A DNA stretch of 64,000 bases from Myxacorys almedinensis A (GTDB taxonomy: Bacteria > Cyanobacteriota > Cyanobacteriia > Leptolyngbyales > Leptolyngbyaceae), in NCBI RefSeq assembly GCF_010091945.1, contig NZ_WVIE01000003.1, positions 211,051 through 275,050 on the forward strand, given 5' to 3'. Below are positions 19,321-28,057 of this stretch, one piece after another. Under the pieces are notes generated by a model. It was not told the origin of the DNA. It did no database searches and worked only from the letters and a program-made list of their open reading frames with translations. The translations under genes and the position numbers were made by a program. The first letter of the stretch is position 1; the number at the start of each line of letters is the position of its first letter.

Positions 19321-19846
19321 GTTGGGGTTCCTCCCTTGTTTTCGGTTGAGTAACAGTGGCTTGCCGCTCTAGGTGCTGTCGTTTGAGTTCCCGCGCTGCT
19401 CGCACAGCAGGAAGCACCCATTCTTCAAACAACGCCCAATCCAGCGCCATAGTCCCAGGCTTACCCTTGCCATGGCACTCTGGGCAGTGCGAATCTTGCC
19501 CCCAGCACAGATAGCAAGCACCGAGCGCGGCAGCTAGTTCGTCGTTGTGAGTTTCCAGTTCCTCGATCTGCTGTTGCAGGAGTTCAATCTGTTGTTGCAT
19601 CGCTGTGAACCGCGATCGCAGGCGTTTAATCGCCCGACGGCGGCGCGACGGTGCCTCGTCGTCATCGTCTAGATCGATCTCGTGATCCTCGTCTTTCTGA
19701 GCGTTGCTGGTGGAAAGAGCTTGAGAAAGCACCATGCGCGCCATGGGGTCAAGATCACTGTTATCGTTGAGCATCTCTTCAAGGTTTGCCTGCCCCCCCT
19801 GCCCAGACAACAACATATTCATCAGGATCTGGTTCATATCACTCAT
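19310..19846 (-). CDS. Unknown coiled-coil protein with DnaJ-like zinc knuckle (polyenzyme cassette)
   Basis: The 178-residue protein has a Met/Asn-rich N-terminus, an acidic block (EIDLDDDDEAP), a basic segment (RRRRAIKRLRSRF) and a Gln-rich coiled coil (MQQQIELLQQQIEEL). Then comes a four-cysteine motif, CYLCWGQDSHCPECHGKGKPG split as C111xxC114 and C121xxC124. The second half has the CxxCxGxG form of DnaJ zinc fingers. A helical tail follows. It likely binds one zinc and a partner protein. It lies 35 bp after the 309-residue gene and overlaps the next gene by 11 bp. Confidence 0.75.
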   Translation of the reverse strand: MSDMNQILMNMLLSGQGGQANLEEMLNDNSDLDPMARMVLSQALSTSNAQKDEDHEIDLDDDDEAPSRRRRAIKRLRSRFTAMQQQIELLQQQIEELETHNDELAAALGACYLCWGQDSHCPECHGKGKPGTMALDWALFEEWVLPAVRAARELKRQHLERQATVTQPKTREEPQHVG

Positions 19847-19881
19847 GCAGCCCTCCTCGGCGGTGACGGTAGCGATCGCTT

Positions 19882-20811
19882 CTAAGCTTCGGCATACTCG
19901 AAGTCGTCTAGCATTTCGTAGAACGACTCATCAAACTCAACAACTTCGTCGTAGTCGTTGTAGCGTTCGTCATCTTCATCATCAAAGGTTTCGTCATCAA
20001 AGGTTTCGTCGTCATAAAAGGCTTCGTCATCTTCAATGAAGAGAGATTCGTTAGCCTGGTAAAGGGTTTCCAGAATATAGCTAGACTGCTCATCGGGATT
20101 GGCAGGATCAAAGACCGATTCACTCGATAGGGTATCGATCCTTTCGCCTACCATCTCGTATTCCTCAGCGACGCGCGTGGCTAATGTGCCGAGGGCAGCC
20201 AAGATAGATTGGATGGGCAGGGATTGGTTGCCCACCCGGACGCTTCGAGATCCGGCATTACCGGCTAAGGCATTGAGCACCGCCTGCTGGGTTTGGGGCT
20301 GGGCTAGCAACGCCGCCAACTGACCCCTAGCTCCGTGTTGCCCACGGCTCAGTGCGCCCATGGCAGTCTGCCCGACCTGCCCAATTAATCCAGCAGTTCC
20401 GCCGCGACGCCCCAGTGCGCCCAAGGCTTGCCCCCCGACCTGCCGAGCAATATTGGTCGCTGAGGTTCCCGGTTGGGGGCGATAGGTGACCCCTCCAAGC
20501 GTGCCCCCTGCGATCGCGCCTCCAAGCGCGCCAAACGGTCCTAGGGCGGCTCCTGTGGTTGCCCCGGTGACGGCACCAGAAACAATTCCCGGTGCACGAC
20601 GACCGATCTCACGACCAACCTTACCGAGGGAACGCCCAATGTTGCGAAAGAAGCTTTCGGCTTCCTCTGGAGACAGGTCGGGGAAGGTTTCAATGAGGAG
20701 AGATTCAACCTCTTCGGTAGGGAGGTAACGGTACTGGGGATCTAAAAACTGGCGGGTTGCGTAGTAGGGATCAGTTGATTCGTCATACTCAACCAGGGGA
20801 TCATAAGACAT
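19882..20811 (-). CDS. Unknown glycine-zipper protein with acidic ends (first gene of polyenzyme cassette)
   Basis: The 309-residue protein begins with an acidic/Tyr-rich segment and a helical segment (LPTEEVESLLIETFPDLSPE). A long Gly/Ala-zipper region follows at about 68-115, containing PGIVSGAVTGATTGAALGPF and GALGGAIAGGTLGG; this is the small-residue pattern of membrane-inserting or pore-lining helices. A Gln/Ala-rich middle comes next. The last 60 residues are strongly acidic and include DNA-level repeats encoding FDDETFDDETFDDE. AAGGAG lies about 12 bp before the ATG. It heads the cassette that ends in the polyenzyme. Similar acidic/glycine-zipper proteins seem to occur beside cell-wall hydrolase genes in other bacteria (recollection, unverified). 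Confidence 0.75.
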   Translation of the reverse strand: MSYDPLVEYDESTDPYYATRQFLDPQYRYLPTEEVESLLIETFPDLSPEEAESFFRNIGRSLGKVGREIGRRAPGIVSGAVTGATTGAALGPFGALGGAIAGGTLGGVTYRPQPGTSATNIARQVGGQALGALGRRGGTAGLIGQVGQTAMGALSRGQHGARGQLAALLAQPQTQQAVLNALAGNAGSRSVRVGNQSLPIQSILAALGTLATRVAEEYEMVGERIDTLSSESVFDPANPDEQSSYILETLYQANESLFIEDDEAFYDDETFDDETFDDEDDERYNDYDEVVEFDESFYEMLDDFEYAEA

Positions 20812-21466
20812 GACATCCTGTTCTCCTTATCGCGATATGTTTGTCTTTATTGAGCTATTTAGGATTGTTTAGCTAGATACGTTGAGCCTCTAAAAAAATG
20901 AGTGAGCACAAAAGATACCTGAAACCATCTGATAACAAATCAAGCACGGGTTCAAATAGACATGGGTTCAAATAGACATTACCTGGAGCAAAAAATCACT
21001 TATGCTTTATGCGATCGCAAAGAAGATCCCATAAAGCTAAAATCATTAACCTTTCTAACTCAATCGATCGCAGTGATGCCTGAAGCTGACCATTTATTGA
21101 CTGGTCTTAATACCTTCTGGCAAATCACGCAAAAAACGAAAACATCTTAGAAGAGTAGATGCTTTAATGAGGACAACGCTGGTCAGACTTTACGATCGCT
21201 ATTAGTGTTGGCCTATACCAAATATAAGTACTAAATAGCCGTATTACCCCGATATTTGGATTTCTTAATAGATATGATCCTAAGAGAATGTTTGAAACAG
21301 GATCGCTCATCGCATTCAGTCGCCCACGAACCAATGGTAGGCAGGACAACAACGCCATCCGCAAACCATTAGAGATCGGCACACCTGTTGAAACATTCCG
21401 AAGATTTTTGTAGATCATTTTGTAGATCCTAAGAAACCTCTCACTTCGTCATTCTTTTGGTATGTA
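20812..21466. other. Divergent intergenic region with 16-bp tandem duplication
   Basis: This 655-bp region separates the polyenzyme cassette (minus) from the sensor kinase gene (plus) and holds both promoters. A perfect 16-bp tandem repeat GGGTTCAAATAGACAT occurs at 20948-20963 and 20964-20979, about 140 bp upstream of the cassette. Short open frames on either strand (about 62 and 84 codons) show no family character and are not called. Confidence 0.55.
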
Positions 21467-23005
21467 ATGGCAGCTACCTCCTCCAAATCTAGCCCTTTAA
21501 CCAAACCCCCACAGAGGTTGAAACGTTTCTTTGGAGAAGCCCGCACTCAAATCTTGCTCTGGTATCTCCTGCTGTTTTTGGGGTTTGTCGCGATCGCGCT
21601 GCCGTTAATGCGCTATTTCATCTTTGCCAAAGTCAATGAGCGAGTCCGTAAAGATTTATTTGAGGAAGTCAAAGATTTTCAGGCATTAATGGCAGGTCAG
21701 TTGACCCCCAGCGATCGCGTCACCATCAGGCGAATGCGAGAAGACGGCAGACCAGACTTTACCCTCCGCCCCCAAACTCCTAGAGAAGTTGAAGGCGTGT
21801 TTGAGGTCTTTTTTGCACGACGAGTGCCAGAAGACGACACGTTTTTGATTGGAATTGTCGATCAAAAATATTATAAATCTAGCCCCAGAGCGCTGCCCGA
21901 TAAACTGCAACCCGGCAAGCCTCTGATGCTGCGATGGCAATCTATGACGCAACTGCCGCAAACAGAGCCAGAAATTTCTGACTCCACGATCCAGGGCGTT
22001 CTTTATATTGCAGAACCAATTGAAGTCGATGGTAAGACGGTCGGTATGCTAGTTGTTGCTCACACGGCTGAAGGCGAACGGAAAGAGGCACTAGAAGCGC
22101 TGATCGTGGTGATGGAAGTGATTGGGCTGGCGCTGGTGCTGGTGCTGCTGGCAGCGTGGTGGGTGTCGGGGCGAGTGTTGGCTCCCCTGCGCGGATTGGT
22201 GAAAACGGCACACCAGATCAGCGAATCAGATCTGACGGCACGCATTCCGGTGGTGGGAGACGGTGAGATTGCTGACCTCGCCAAAACGTTTAATGAAATG
22301 ATGGATCGAGTCGAGGAGTCTTTTGCCACCCAGCGCATGTTTATCAACGATGCAGGGCACGAATTACGCACCCCGATCACGATTATTCAGGGAAACCTGG
22401 AAGTGATGGGAGACGACCCCGCCGATCGGCAAGAAACCTTGGTGCTGGTGATGGATGAACTCGATCGCATGGCACGAATGGTAGACGATTTGATGATGTT
22501 AGCAAAATCAGAACGACCCGATTTTTTGCGACCTGAAATTGTGGACATAGCGGCATTTACAGAAGAGTTGTTGGCCAAGGTAAAAGCGCTGGGCGATCGC
22601 ACCTGGCACCTCGATGCAGCGGCACTTGGCTCGGTGATCTTGGATCGTCAGCGCATCACTGAAGCGGTGATCAACCTGGCGCAAAACGCGGTTCAGCATA
22701 CGGCGGTGGGTCAGATCATTGCGATCGGGTCGGCGATGGATAGAACCCATTTGCGGCTGTGGGTGCGCGATCGCGGAGAAGGCATTGCTCCTAACGATCA
22801 AGTTCGCATTTTTGAGCGGTTTGCTCGTGCGGCTAAAACTCGTCGCAAATCAGATGGGGCTGGGTTAGGGCTGTCGATTGTCCGGGCGATCGCAGAAGCC
22901 CATCATGGCACCATTGCGCTGCACTCCCACGTTGCCCGAGGATCAACCTTCACGCTAATTTTGCCGATTCGCCCTTTGCCCAGCACCCTAGCTAGGAGAC
23001 CGTGA
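21467..23005 (+). CDS. Sensor histidine kinase (HAMP-HisKA-HATPase)
   Basis: The 512-residue kinase has one N-terminal helix (about 27-48), a periplasmic sensor segment of about 140 residues and a second helix (about 210-232). A HAMP linker (VLAPLRGLVKTAHQISESDL) is followed by a dimerisation domain with phospho-acceptor H298 in DAGHELRTP, then an HATPase domain with N box (NLAQNAVQHT), G1 (DRGEGI) and G2 (GAGLGLSIV). It should phosphorylate the response regulator encoded immediately downstream; the two genes overlap or abut. The stimulus is unknown. Confidence 0.95.
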   Translation: MAATSSKSSPLTKPPQRLKRFFGEARTQILLWYLLLFLGFVAIALPLMRYFIFAKVNERVRKDLFEEVKDFQALMAGQLTPSDRVTIRRMREDGRPDFTLRPQTPREVEGVFEVFFARRVPEDDTFLIGIVDQKYYKSSPRALPDKLQPGKPLMLRWQSMTQLPQTEPEISDSTIQGVLYIAEPIEVDGKTVGMLVVAHTAEGERKEALEALIVVMEVIGLALVLVLLAAWWVSGRVLAPLRGLVKTAHQISESDLTARIPVVGDGEIADLAKTFNEMMDRVEESFATQRMFINDAGHELRTPITIIQGNLEVMGDDPADRQETLVLVMDELDRMARMVDDLMMLAKSERPDFLRPEIVDIAAFTEELLAKVKALGDRTWHLDAAALGSVILDRQRITEAVINLAQNAVQHTAVGQIIAIGSAMDRTHLRLWVRDRGEGIAPNDQVRIFERFARAAKTRRKSDGAGLGLSIVRAIAEAHHGTIALHSHVARGSTFTLILPIRPLPSTLARRP

Positions 23006-23007
23006 CC

Positions 23008-23679
23008 ATGCCCCATATTTTGATCGCTGAAGACGAACCCCGCATCTCTGGATTTATTGAAAAAGGGTTGAAAGCCAATGGTTTCACCGCCGCGATCGCA
23101 GAGGATGCAGATACCGCCCTAGACCTGGCGCTAGGGGGCAATTTTGACCTGATGATCTTAGATTTAGGGCTGCCTGGAAAAGATGGGCTAGAGGTGCTAG
23201 AACACTTGCGCGGGCAAGGAGAGCGCCTCCCCATCATTATTTTGACTGCCCGCGACGATATTCAATACAAAGTGGCTGGGTTTGAGGGAGGAGCCGATGA
23301 TTACCTCACCAAGCCATTTCGGTTTGAGGAACTGTTGGTGCGAATTAAGGCTCGGTTGCGCGATCATCTCAGTGCCTCTGTGCAAGAAGAAACAGTGTTG
23401 CAAGCGGGAGATATTCAGCTAGATTTGCGAACCCGGCAGGCAAAGGTTGGCGATGTGTGGGTTGAGTTGCCCTCTCGCGAGTTTATTTTGGCAGAAATGT
23501 TTTTTCGGTATCCGGGGCGGGTGTTGAGCCGAGAGCAGTTGCTCGATCGGGTGTGGGGCTATGACTACGACCCCGGCTCTAATATTGTGGATGTGTATGT
23601 AGGCTATTTGCGAAAAAAACTGGGCAGCAGCCTGATCGAAACTGTGCGCGGCATGGGCTACCGGCTGCGAAATGGGTAG
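23008..23679 (+). CDS. OmpR/PhoB-family response regulator
   Basis: The 224-residue regulator starts MPHILIAEDEPR. The receiver domain has phospho-acceptor D52 (MILDLGLPG), acidic pair ED near residues 9-10, the T of ILTARD and K of YLTKPF. The C-terminal winged helix ends with VDVYVGYLRKKLG and VRGMGYRL, typical of OmpR/PhoB. The ATG at 23008 is 9 nt after AGGAG; a GTG at 23002 overlapping the kinase stop (GTGA) is the alternative. The 11-bp direct repeats just downstream (23766-23798) are a candidate target site. Confidence 0.95.
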   Translation: MPHILIAEDEPRISGFIEKGLKANGFTAAIAEDADTALDLALGGNFDLMILDLGLPGKDGLEVLEHLRGQGERLPIIILTARDDIQYKVAGFEGGADDYLTKPFRFEELLVRIKARLRDHLSASVQEETVLQAGDIQLDLRTRQAKVGDVWVELPSREFILAEMFFRYPGRVLSREQLLDRVWGYDYDPGSNIVDVYVGYLRKKLGSSLIETVRGMGYRLRNG

Positions 23680-24034
23680 CTGCGATCGCGGCTCTAGCCT
23701 TACTTACCCTCGCTGGTAGCAGACTCAGTTTCTAGGAGATTGTTCCTAAACTTTCATGAGACTTCCCTCATCAAAGTTTCATGAATGTTTCATCAAAATT
23801 TGTAAAACTAATAAACAACTTAAACTAGGAAAATTGACCCTATAAACCAGTGGTGCACTGTTAGCATTTGCCAGTATTCGATGGAATTAAAGTCATTAAA
23901 TTAAACTGCGATCGCTCAGCCAGTTAAACACTTCAAAATTAATTGTTAAACGCTTCGTTAAACGCTCTAGATGAAGTAATGCGATCGCACTAGGCACAAC
24001 TTTGAAATCATCGACCCATTACTTGGAAACTGCC
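23680..24034 (+). promoter_or_regulatory. Upstream region of glycosyltransferase operon with 11-bp and 12-bp direct repeats
   Basis: This 355-bp gap holds two repeat sets. At 23766-23798 three adjacent 11-bp units CCTCATCAAAG, TTTCATGAATG and TTTCATCAAAA occur in phase, with a further TTTCATGAGAC at 23752. Helically phased direct repeats are how PhoB/OmpR-type regulators bind. At 23923, 23945 and 23957 GTTAAAC(A/G)CTTC-like 12-mers repeat, the last two in tandem. No ORF is convincing. Confidence 0.55.
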
Positions 24035-25390
24035 ATGCGAATCATGGTCTACTCTCATGATGCATACGGCTTGGGCAACGTTCGTCGCATGTTAGCCATT
24101 TGCGAATACCTGCTAGATGCCATCCCCGATCTTTCGATCCTGCTGCTGTCTGGATCGCCCATGCTGCAAAGCTTTCGCCTCCCGCAAAGGCTCGACTACA
24201 TCAAACTTCCCTGCCTAAACCGCGACGAATCGGGGCAACTATCTACCAAATATCTCAGCACCGATTTAGAGATGCTCCTCACGTTGCGTGCAGACATCAT
24301 GTTAGCTGCCGCACGCAACTTTCAACCCGATCTGCTAATGGTAGATAAAAAGCCCTATGGCTTACGAGACGAGTTGAAAACCACCGTTCGCTACCTCAAG
24401 GTAACTCAGCCCCAAACTCGCTTTGTGCTGCTGCTGCGCGATATTCTCGACACCCCAGCAACCACGATTCGAGAATGGCAAACCCACGGCTATTACGCCG
24501 CGATCGCAGATTACTATGACCAAATTCTGGTGGTCGGAATGCCGGAAATTTTCGACCCCCGTCACGAGTATGCCTTGCCCCCAGACATTGCGGCTAAGAT
24601 AATCTTTTGTGGCTATGTGCAGAAAGCACCGGGACACCGCCAACCCCACGCGATTCGCCAAGAGTTGGGAGTTGCTGCCGCAGAACGCTTGGTGCTCGTG
24701 ACAACCGGGGGCGGCGCAGATGGCTATCCCCTCGTGGCAGCCTACCTCGATGGTCTCACCAGCAGGCTCTCTGCGAACCCGCCGTTTAAAACCCTAGTGA
24801 TCACGGGGTCAGAAATGCCCGTTGACCAGCAGCAAAAGATTCAGGAAAAGGCGCGATCGCTGCCCCAGGTTCAGGTGTTGGAATTTACCAACGATCCCAT
24901 GAGCTATATTGCCGCCGCCGATCTGGTGGTTTGTATGAGCGGTTACAACACCATTACAGAAGTCTTGTCTCAAGCCAAACGAGCGATCGTGGTGCCGCGC
25001 ACAAAACCCGGTCAAGAGCAGTTGATTCGGGCTGAGCGAATGCAGAAGTTTAATTTGCTGGTGGCAATTGAGCCAGAATTGCTAACACCAGAGTTGCTCA
25101 GAAGCACCGTTGAACGCGAGTTACAGACTCTTGGTACATCCCGTGCTGCCCTCTGCTTAGATTTGGGTGCACTGCCTCAGGTGGCTCAAACCATTTCTGA
25201 CTTGTTGCCTCATACTTACAGCGCGATCGCGGCTTTGCCTCCTGCCGAAGGAAATGCTACCTATCCGCTCCAATATGTGCCCCAATATGTGCCCCAGAGC
25301 CGCGATCGCAATTTTTTAGCGCGTCTCGATACCAACTCGTCGCCCCCAGCCTTCCTTTCGCAAAGAACCATGTCACACAGGATAGAGTAA
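24035..25390 (+). CDS. COG4671-type predicted glycosyltransferase, copy 1
   Basis: A 451-residue GT-B fold protein related to MurG-like predicted glycosyltransferases. The N-terminus MRIMVYSHDAYGLGNVRRML carries the glycine loop of the acceptor domain. The central GYVQKAP and VLVTTGGGADGYPL mark the start of the donor domain, and CMSGYNTITEVLSQAKRAIVVP is the nucleotide-sugar pocket signature. The C-terminal 60 residues are extra and low in complexity (YVPQYVPQ duplication). The ATG at 24035 is preceded by GGAAAC; a TTG at 24002 would add 11 residues. Donor and acceptor are unknown. It starts the glycan locus and is followed after 2 bp by a paralogue. Confidence 0.85.
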   Translation: MRIMVYSHDAYGLGNVRRMLAICEYLLDAIPDLSILLLSGSPMLQSFRLPQRLDYIKLPCLNRDESGQLSTKYLSTDLEMLLTLRADIMLAAARNFQPDLLMVDKKPYGLRDELKTTVRYLKVTQPQTRFVLLLRDILDTPATTIREWQTHGYYAAIADYYDQILVVGMPEIFDPRHEYALPPDIAAKIIFCGYVQKAPGHRQPHAIRQELGVAAAERLVLVTTGGGADGYPLVAAYLDGLTSRLSANPPFKTLVITGSEMPVDQQQKIQEKARSLPQVQVLEFTNDPMSYIAAADLVVCMSGYNTITEVLSQAKRAIVVPRTKPGQEQLIRAERMQKFNLLVAIEPELLTPELLRSTVERELQTLGTSRAALCLDLGALPQVAQTISDLLPHTYSAIAALPPAEGNATYPLQYVPQYVPQSRDRNFLARLDTNSSPPAFLSQRTMSHRIE

Positions 25391-25392
25391 CC

Positions 25393-26592
25393 ATGAAACG
25401 GCTCATGTTTTATTGCCAACACATCCTTGGGATGGGGCACTTGGTTCGCAGCATGGAAATTGTACGCGGACTCACTCCAACCTTTCAAGTGTGCTTTATC
25501 AACGGCGGCGAAATTATCAATGGCTTCGCAATTCCTGATGGCATTGAAATAGTCAATCTTCCTGCCATCAAAACCGACTCAGAATTTCGCACCTTGCAAG
25601 CGGTGGATAGTAATCAGGATTTAGCCATCCTGCAAGAAGTTCGCAAAACCCAACTGCTCGCGGTTTTCAAGCAGTTTCAGCCGGATGTGCTAATGGTAGA
25701 GCTATTCCCATTTGGGCGGCGCAAATTTTCGTTTGAATTGATTCCGTTACTCGAAGAGATTCGGGCACAGGGCAAGCAAACCAAGGTGGTGTGCAGTTTG
25801 CGAGATATTGTTGTCACCAAACAAAACCGTGATCAGCACGAAGAAAAAGTGTGCACCCTGATGAATCAGTATTTTGATTTGCTGCTAATTCACGGCGACG
25901 CTCAGTTTCAACCGATCGAGGAAACCTTTTCGCGCATTCACGAATTGCGCTGCCCGGTTCACTACACTGGTTACGTGGTGCAATCTCAAAGGGTGCAATC
26001 TCAGCCCGAATCGGCGATTTGTGACACCTCCCAAGAGACCGTGCTCACCCTTCCTCAGCCGTTGATTTTGGCTACGGTGGGCGGCGGACGCTTTGGGCAC
26101 GAATTGCTCAATGCCGTCGTTGATACTGCCCCCATTTTAGAAGTGGCGTTGCCCCACCACATTCAAGTCTTCACCGGCCCTTTTTTCCCCGACAAACAGT
26201 TTGCCGATCTGCAAGCTAAAGCCGTGCAATGTGGCAATCTCACTGTCGATCGCTTTACCCCAAACCTGTTGCCCTATATGCAGAAGGCGGATTTGTCGAT
26301 CAGCATGTCGGGCTACAACACCACTATGAACGTGCTGACAACAGGCACTCGCGCTCTGCTGCTAGCCTTTACCGGCAACGACGATCAAGAGCAGCGCATC
26401 CGCTCGGAAAAGCTTGCCAAATTGGGCGTGGTGGATACGATTCAGCCCGATCAACTAGAGCCGCATCGCTTTGCCCTACATGTGATGACCTGTCTGCAAA
26501 AACAGCCTACCACCCTGGAATTTGATTTCAATGGGGTGACCAAAACTGCTGCTCTGTTACAGCACCTCGTTGCCGATCAGCAAGTTGCCTGA
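25393..26592 (+). CDS. COG4671-type predicted glycosyltransferase, copy 2
   Basis: The 399-residue paralogue of the preceding gene starts MKRLMFYCQHILGMGHLVRS. GMGHLVRS corresponds to the glycine loop GLGNVRRM of copy 1. GGGRFGHELL and SISMSGYNTTMNVLTTGTRALLL match the donor-domain signatures. Its start lies 2 bp after the stop of copy 1, so the two are translated together and may act sequentially or as a heterodimer. No signal peptide or membrane helix is visible, consistent with action at the cytoplasmic face. Confidence 0.87.
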   Translation: MKRLMFYCQHILGMGHLVRSMEIVRGLTPTFQVCFINGGEIINGFAIPDGIEIVNLPAIKTDSEFRTLQAVDSNQDLAILQEVRKTQLLAVFKQFQPDVLMVELFPFGRRKFSFELIPLLEEIRAQGKQTKVVCSLRDIVVTKQNRDQHEEKVCTLMNQYFDLLLIHGDAQFQPIEETFSRIHELRCPVHYTGYVVQSQRVQSQPESAICDTSQETVLTLPQPLILATVGGGRFGHELLNAVVDTAPILEVALPHHIQVFTGPFFPDKQFADLQAKAVQCGNLTVDRFTPNLLPYMQKADLSISMSGYNTTMNVLTTGTRALLLAFTGNDDQEQRIRSEKLAKLGVVDTIQPDQLEPHRFALHVMTCLQKQPTTLEFDFNGVTKTAALLQHLVADQQVA

Positions 26593-26686
26593 CCACCGCT
26601 TGTTGTTCTAACTGATCCCGTTCATGTTCTCTTCAAACGAGAGCAGACCTTGAATTTATCCCCCGCCAACTAGTTTCTTCATCATC

Positions 26687-27958
26687 ATGAACACCAGTCT
26701 GAACACGAATCTGAACACCAGTCTGAACACCAGTCTGAACACCAGTCTGAAAAATGGCAAAATCTGCATTACCACCCTAGAATTTCCTCCAGATGTTGGG
26801 GGGGTAGGAGAATCGGTTTCTCGCATTGCCAAATTACTCACCCACGAAGGCTATGAAGTGCATGTGGCAGTGTTTCGCTCGAAGCAGCGCCTAGTGCCCG
26901 ATGGAGTGCGCCGCCAAGCAAGCTGCAAAACGACCCTGCAAGAAGGGATTCATGTGCATCGCATTCAGTCAGCCGCGCGGGAAGCCGTTCCCGAAATTCA
27001 AGATTTTTTTAGCGAAGTTTATTTTTATCTACGGCAACTGCACGAACGCCACAGCTTTGATGTCTTTCACGCTTTTTTTCTGAATGAAACAGGCTATGTG
27101 ACAACGCTGCTAGCGAAAGAATTTAACGTTCCAGTGATCAACAGCGTGCGCGGCAGCGATTTGCACAAGCATATTTTTAATCCTAAAACCCACGGGCAAA
27201 TCGCCTGGATGCTAGACAACTCTAGCTGGACAACGTTTGTCAGTCGTGATTTACAGCGACGTGCGATCGCGCTGGTGCCCAACGTGCGCTCTAAATCCTC
27301 GGCGTTCTGGAATTCGATTGTGCCGTTTGAGTTTGCGCCGCTGCCTAAGCCTGCACTGCTAGCGCAACGCTCTGGGATCGTTATCGGCTCGACCGGGCGG
27401 TTTCGTGACAAAAAAGGGATCGAGTATCTGCTGCAAGCCTGCGCCAAACTTAGCCACGAGATCCCTCTTACGCTGCTGCTCGTGGGAGATTTTGTAGACA
27501 AAGAGCGTGCTTACTGGGAGCAGCAGGTGCGATCGAGCGGGATCGGCGATCGTCTCTGTGTAACGGGCATCATCAGCCGCGAGGAAGCCCTCTCCTATCT
27601 GCCTCACCTCGATATTTACGCCATTCCTTCGCTCCATGATGGCTGCCCCAACGCTATGCTAGAAGCCATGTTGGCAGGCTGCCCGGTGGTGGGAAGCAAG
27701 GTCGATGCGATCGGGGAAATTTTGGCAGATGGCACGTCTGGTTTGGTAGTTGAGCCTGCCAACGTCGAAGAGCTAACTCAGGCGTTGCGGCAATTAGTAA
27801 CTCAACCAACCTTGCGGCAACGGTTGGGCAAGGGGGCACGGCAAAAAGTCCTGACTGAGCTTGCACCTACGGTGGAGAAAGCAAACTGGCTGACGGTGTA
27901 TCACCACATTTTGCAGAGTCAGACTGATGATGCACGTCCAAATCTAGCGATCGTTTAA
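26687..27958 (+). CDS. GT4-family glycosyltransferase with N-terminal repeat tail
   Basis: The 423-residue protein is a GT-B glycosyltransferase of family 4. Fold start is KICITTLEFPPDVGGVGESV; the donor domain begins around GSTGRFRDKKGIEYLLQA, and the E-x7-E-type motif lies in SLHDGCPNAMLEAMLAGCPVV. It should transfer an activated sugar with retention of configuration. The first 21 residues (MNTSLNTNLNTSL...) come from a 12-bp tandem repeat directly after the start codon and are not part of the fold. The only other reading would need a non-ATG start. It follows copy 2 by 94 bp on the same strand. Confidence 0.9.
   Translation: MNTSLNTNLNTSLNTSLNTSLKNGKICITTLEFPPDVGGVGESVSRIAKLLTHEGYEVHVAVFRSKQRLVPDGVRRQASCKTTLQEGIHVHRIQSAAREAVPEIQDFFSEVYFYLRQLHERHSFDVFHAFFLNETGYVTTLLAKEFNVPVINSVRGSDLHKHIFNPKTHGQIAWMLDNSSWTTFVSRDLQRRAIALVPNVRSKSSAFWNSIVPFEFAPLPKPALLAQRSGIVIGSTGRFRDKKGIEYLLQACAKLSHEIPLTLLLVGDFVDKERAYWEQQVRSSGIGDRLCVTGIISREEALSYLPHLDIYAIPSLHDGCPNAMLEAMLAGCPVVGSKVDAIGEILADGTSGLVVEPANVEELTQALRQLVTQPTLRQRLGKGARQKVLTELAPTVEKANWLTVYHHILQSQTDDARPNLAIV
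26690..26749 (+). repeat. Five 12-bp tandem repeats at the 5' end of the GT4 gene
   Basis: AACACCAGTCTG repeats five times (the second copy reads AACACGAATCTG) immediately after the ATG, encoding NTSL repeats. A repeat number change would stay in frame but alter the N-terminus, and might affect translation initiation. Confidence 0.95.
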
Positions 27959-28057
27959 GTCGAAATTCTCAATTGTCTTCACGATGTGGCATCGATTTCT
28001 GTTCCGATTATTTTTTCAATTCATCTTGATGTTTATGTGTTTCAAGGAGTTTTTATT

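Noticed and set aside
20962..21150. Plus-strand 62-codon frame after the 16-bp duplication
   Set aside because: Starts inside the duplication; composition unlike a conserved protein and no ribosome site.
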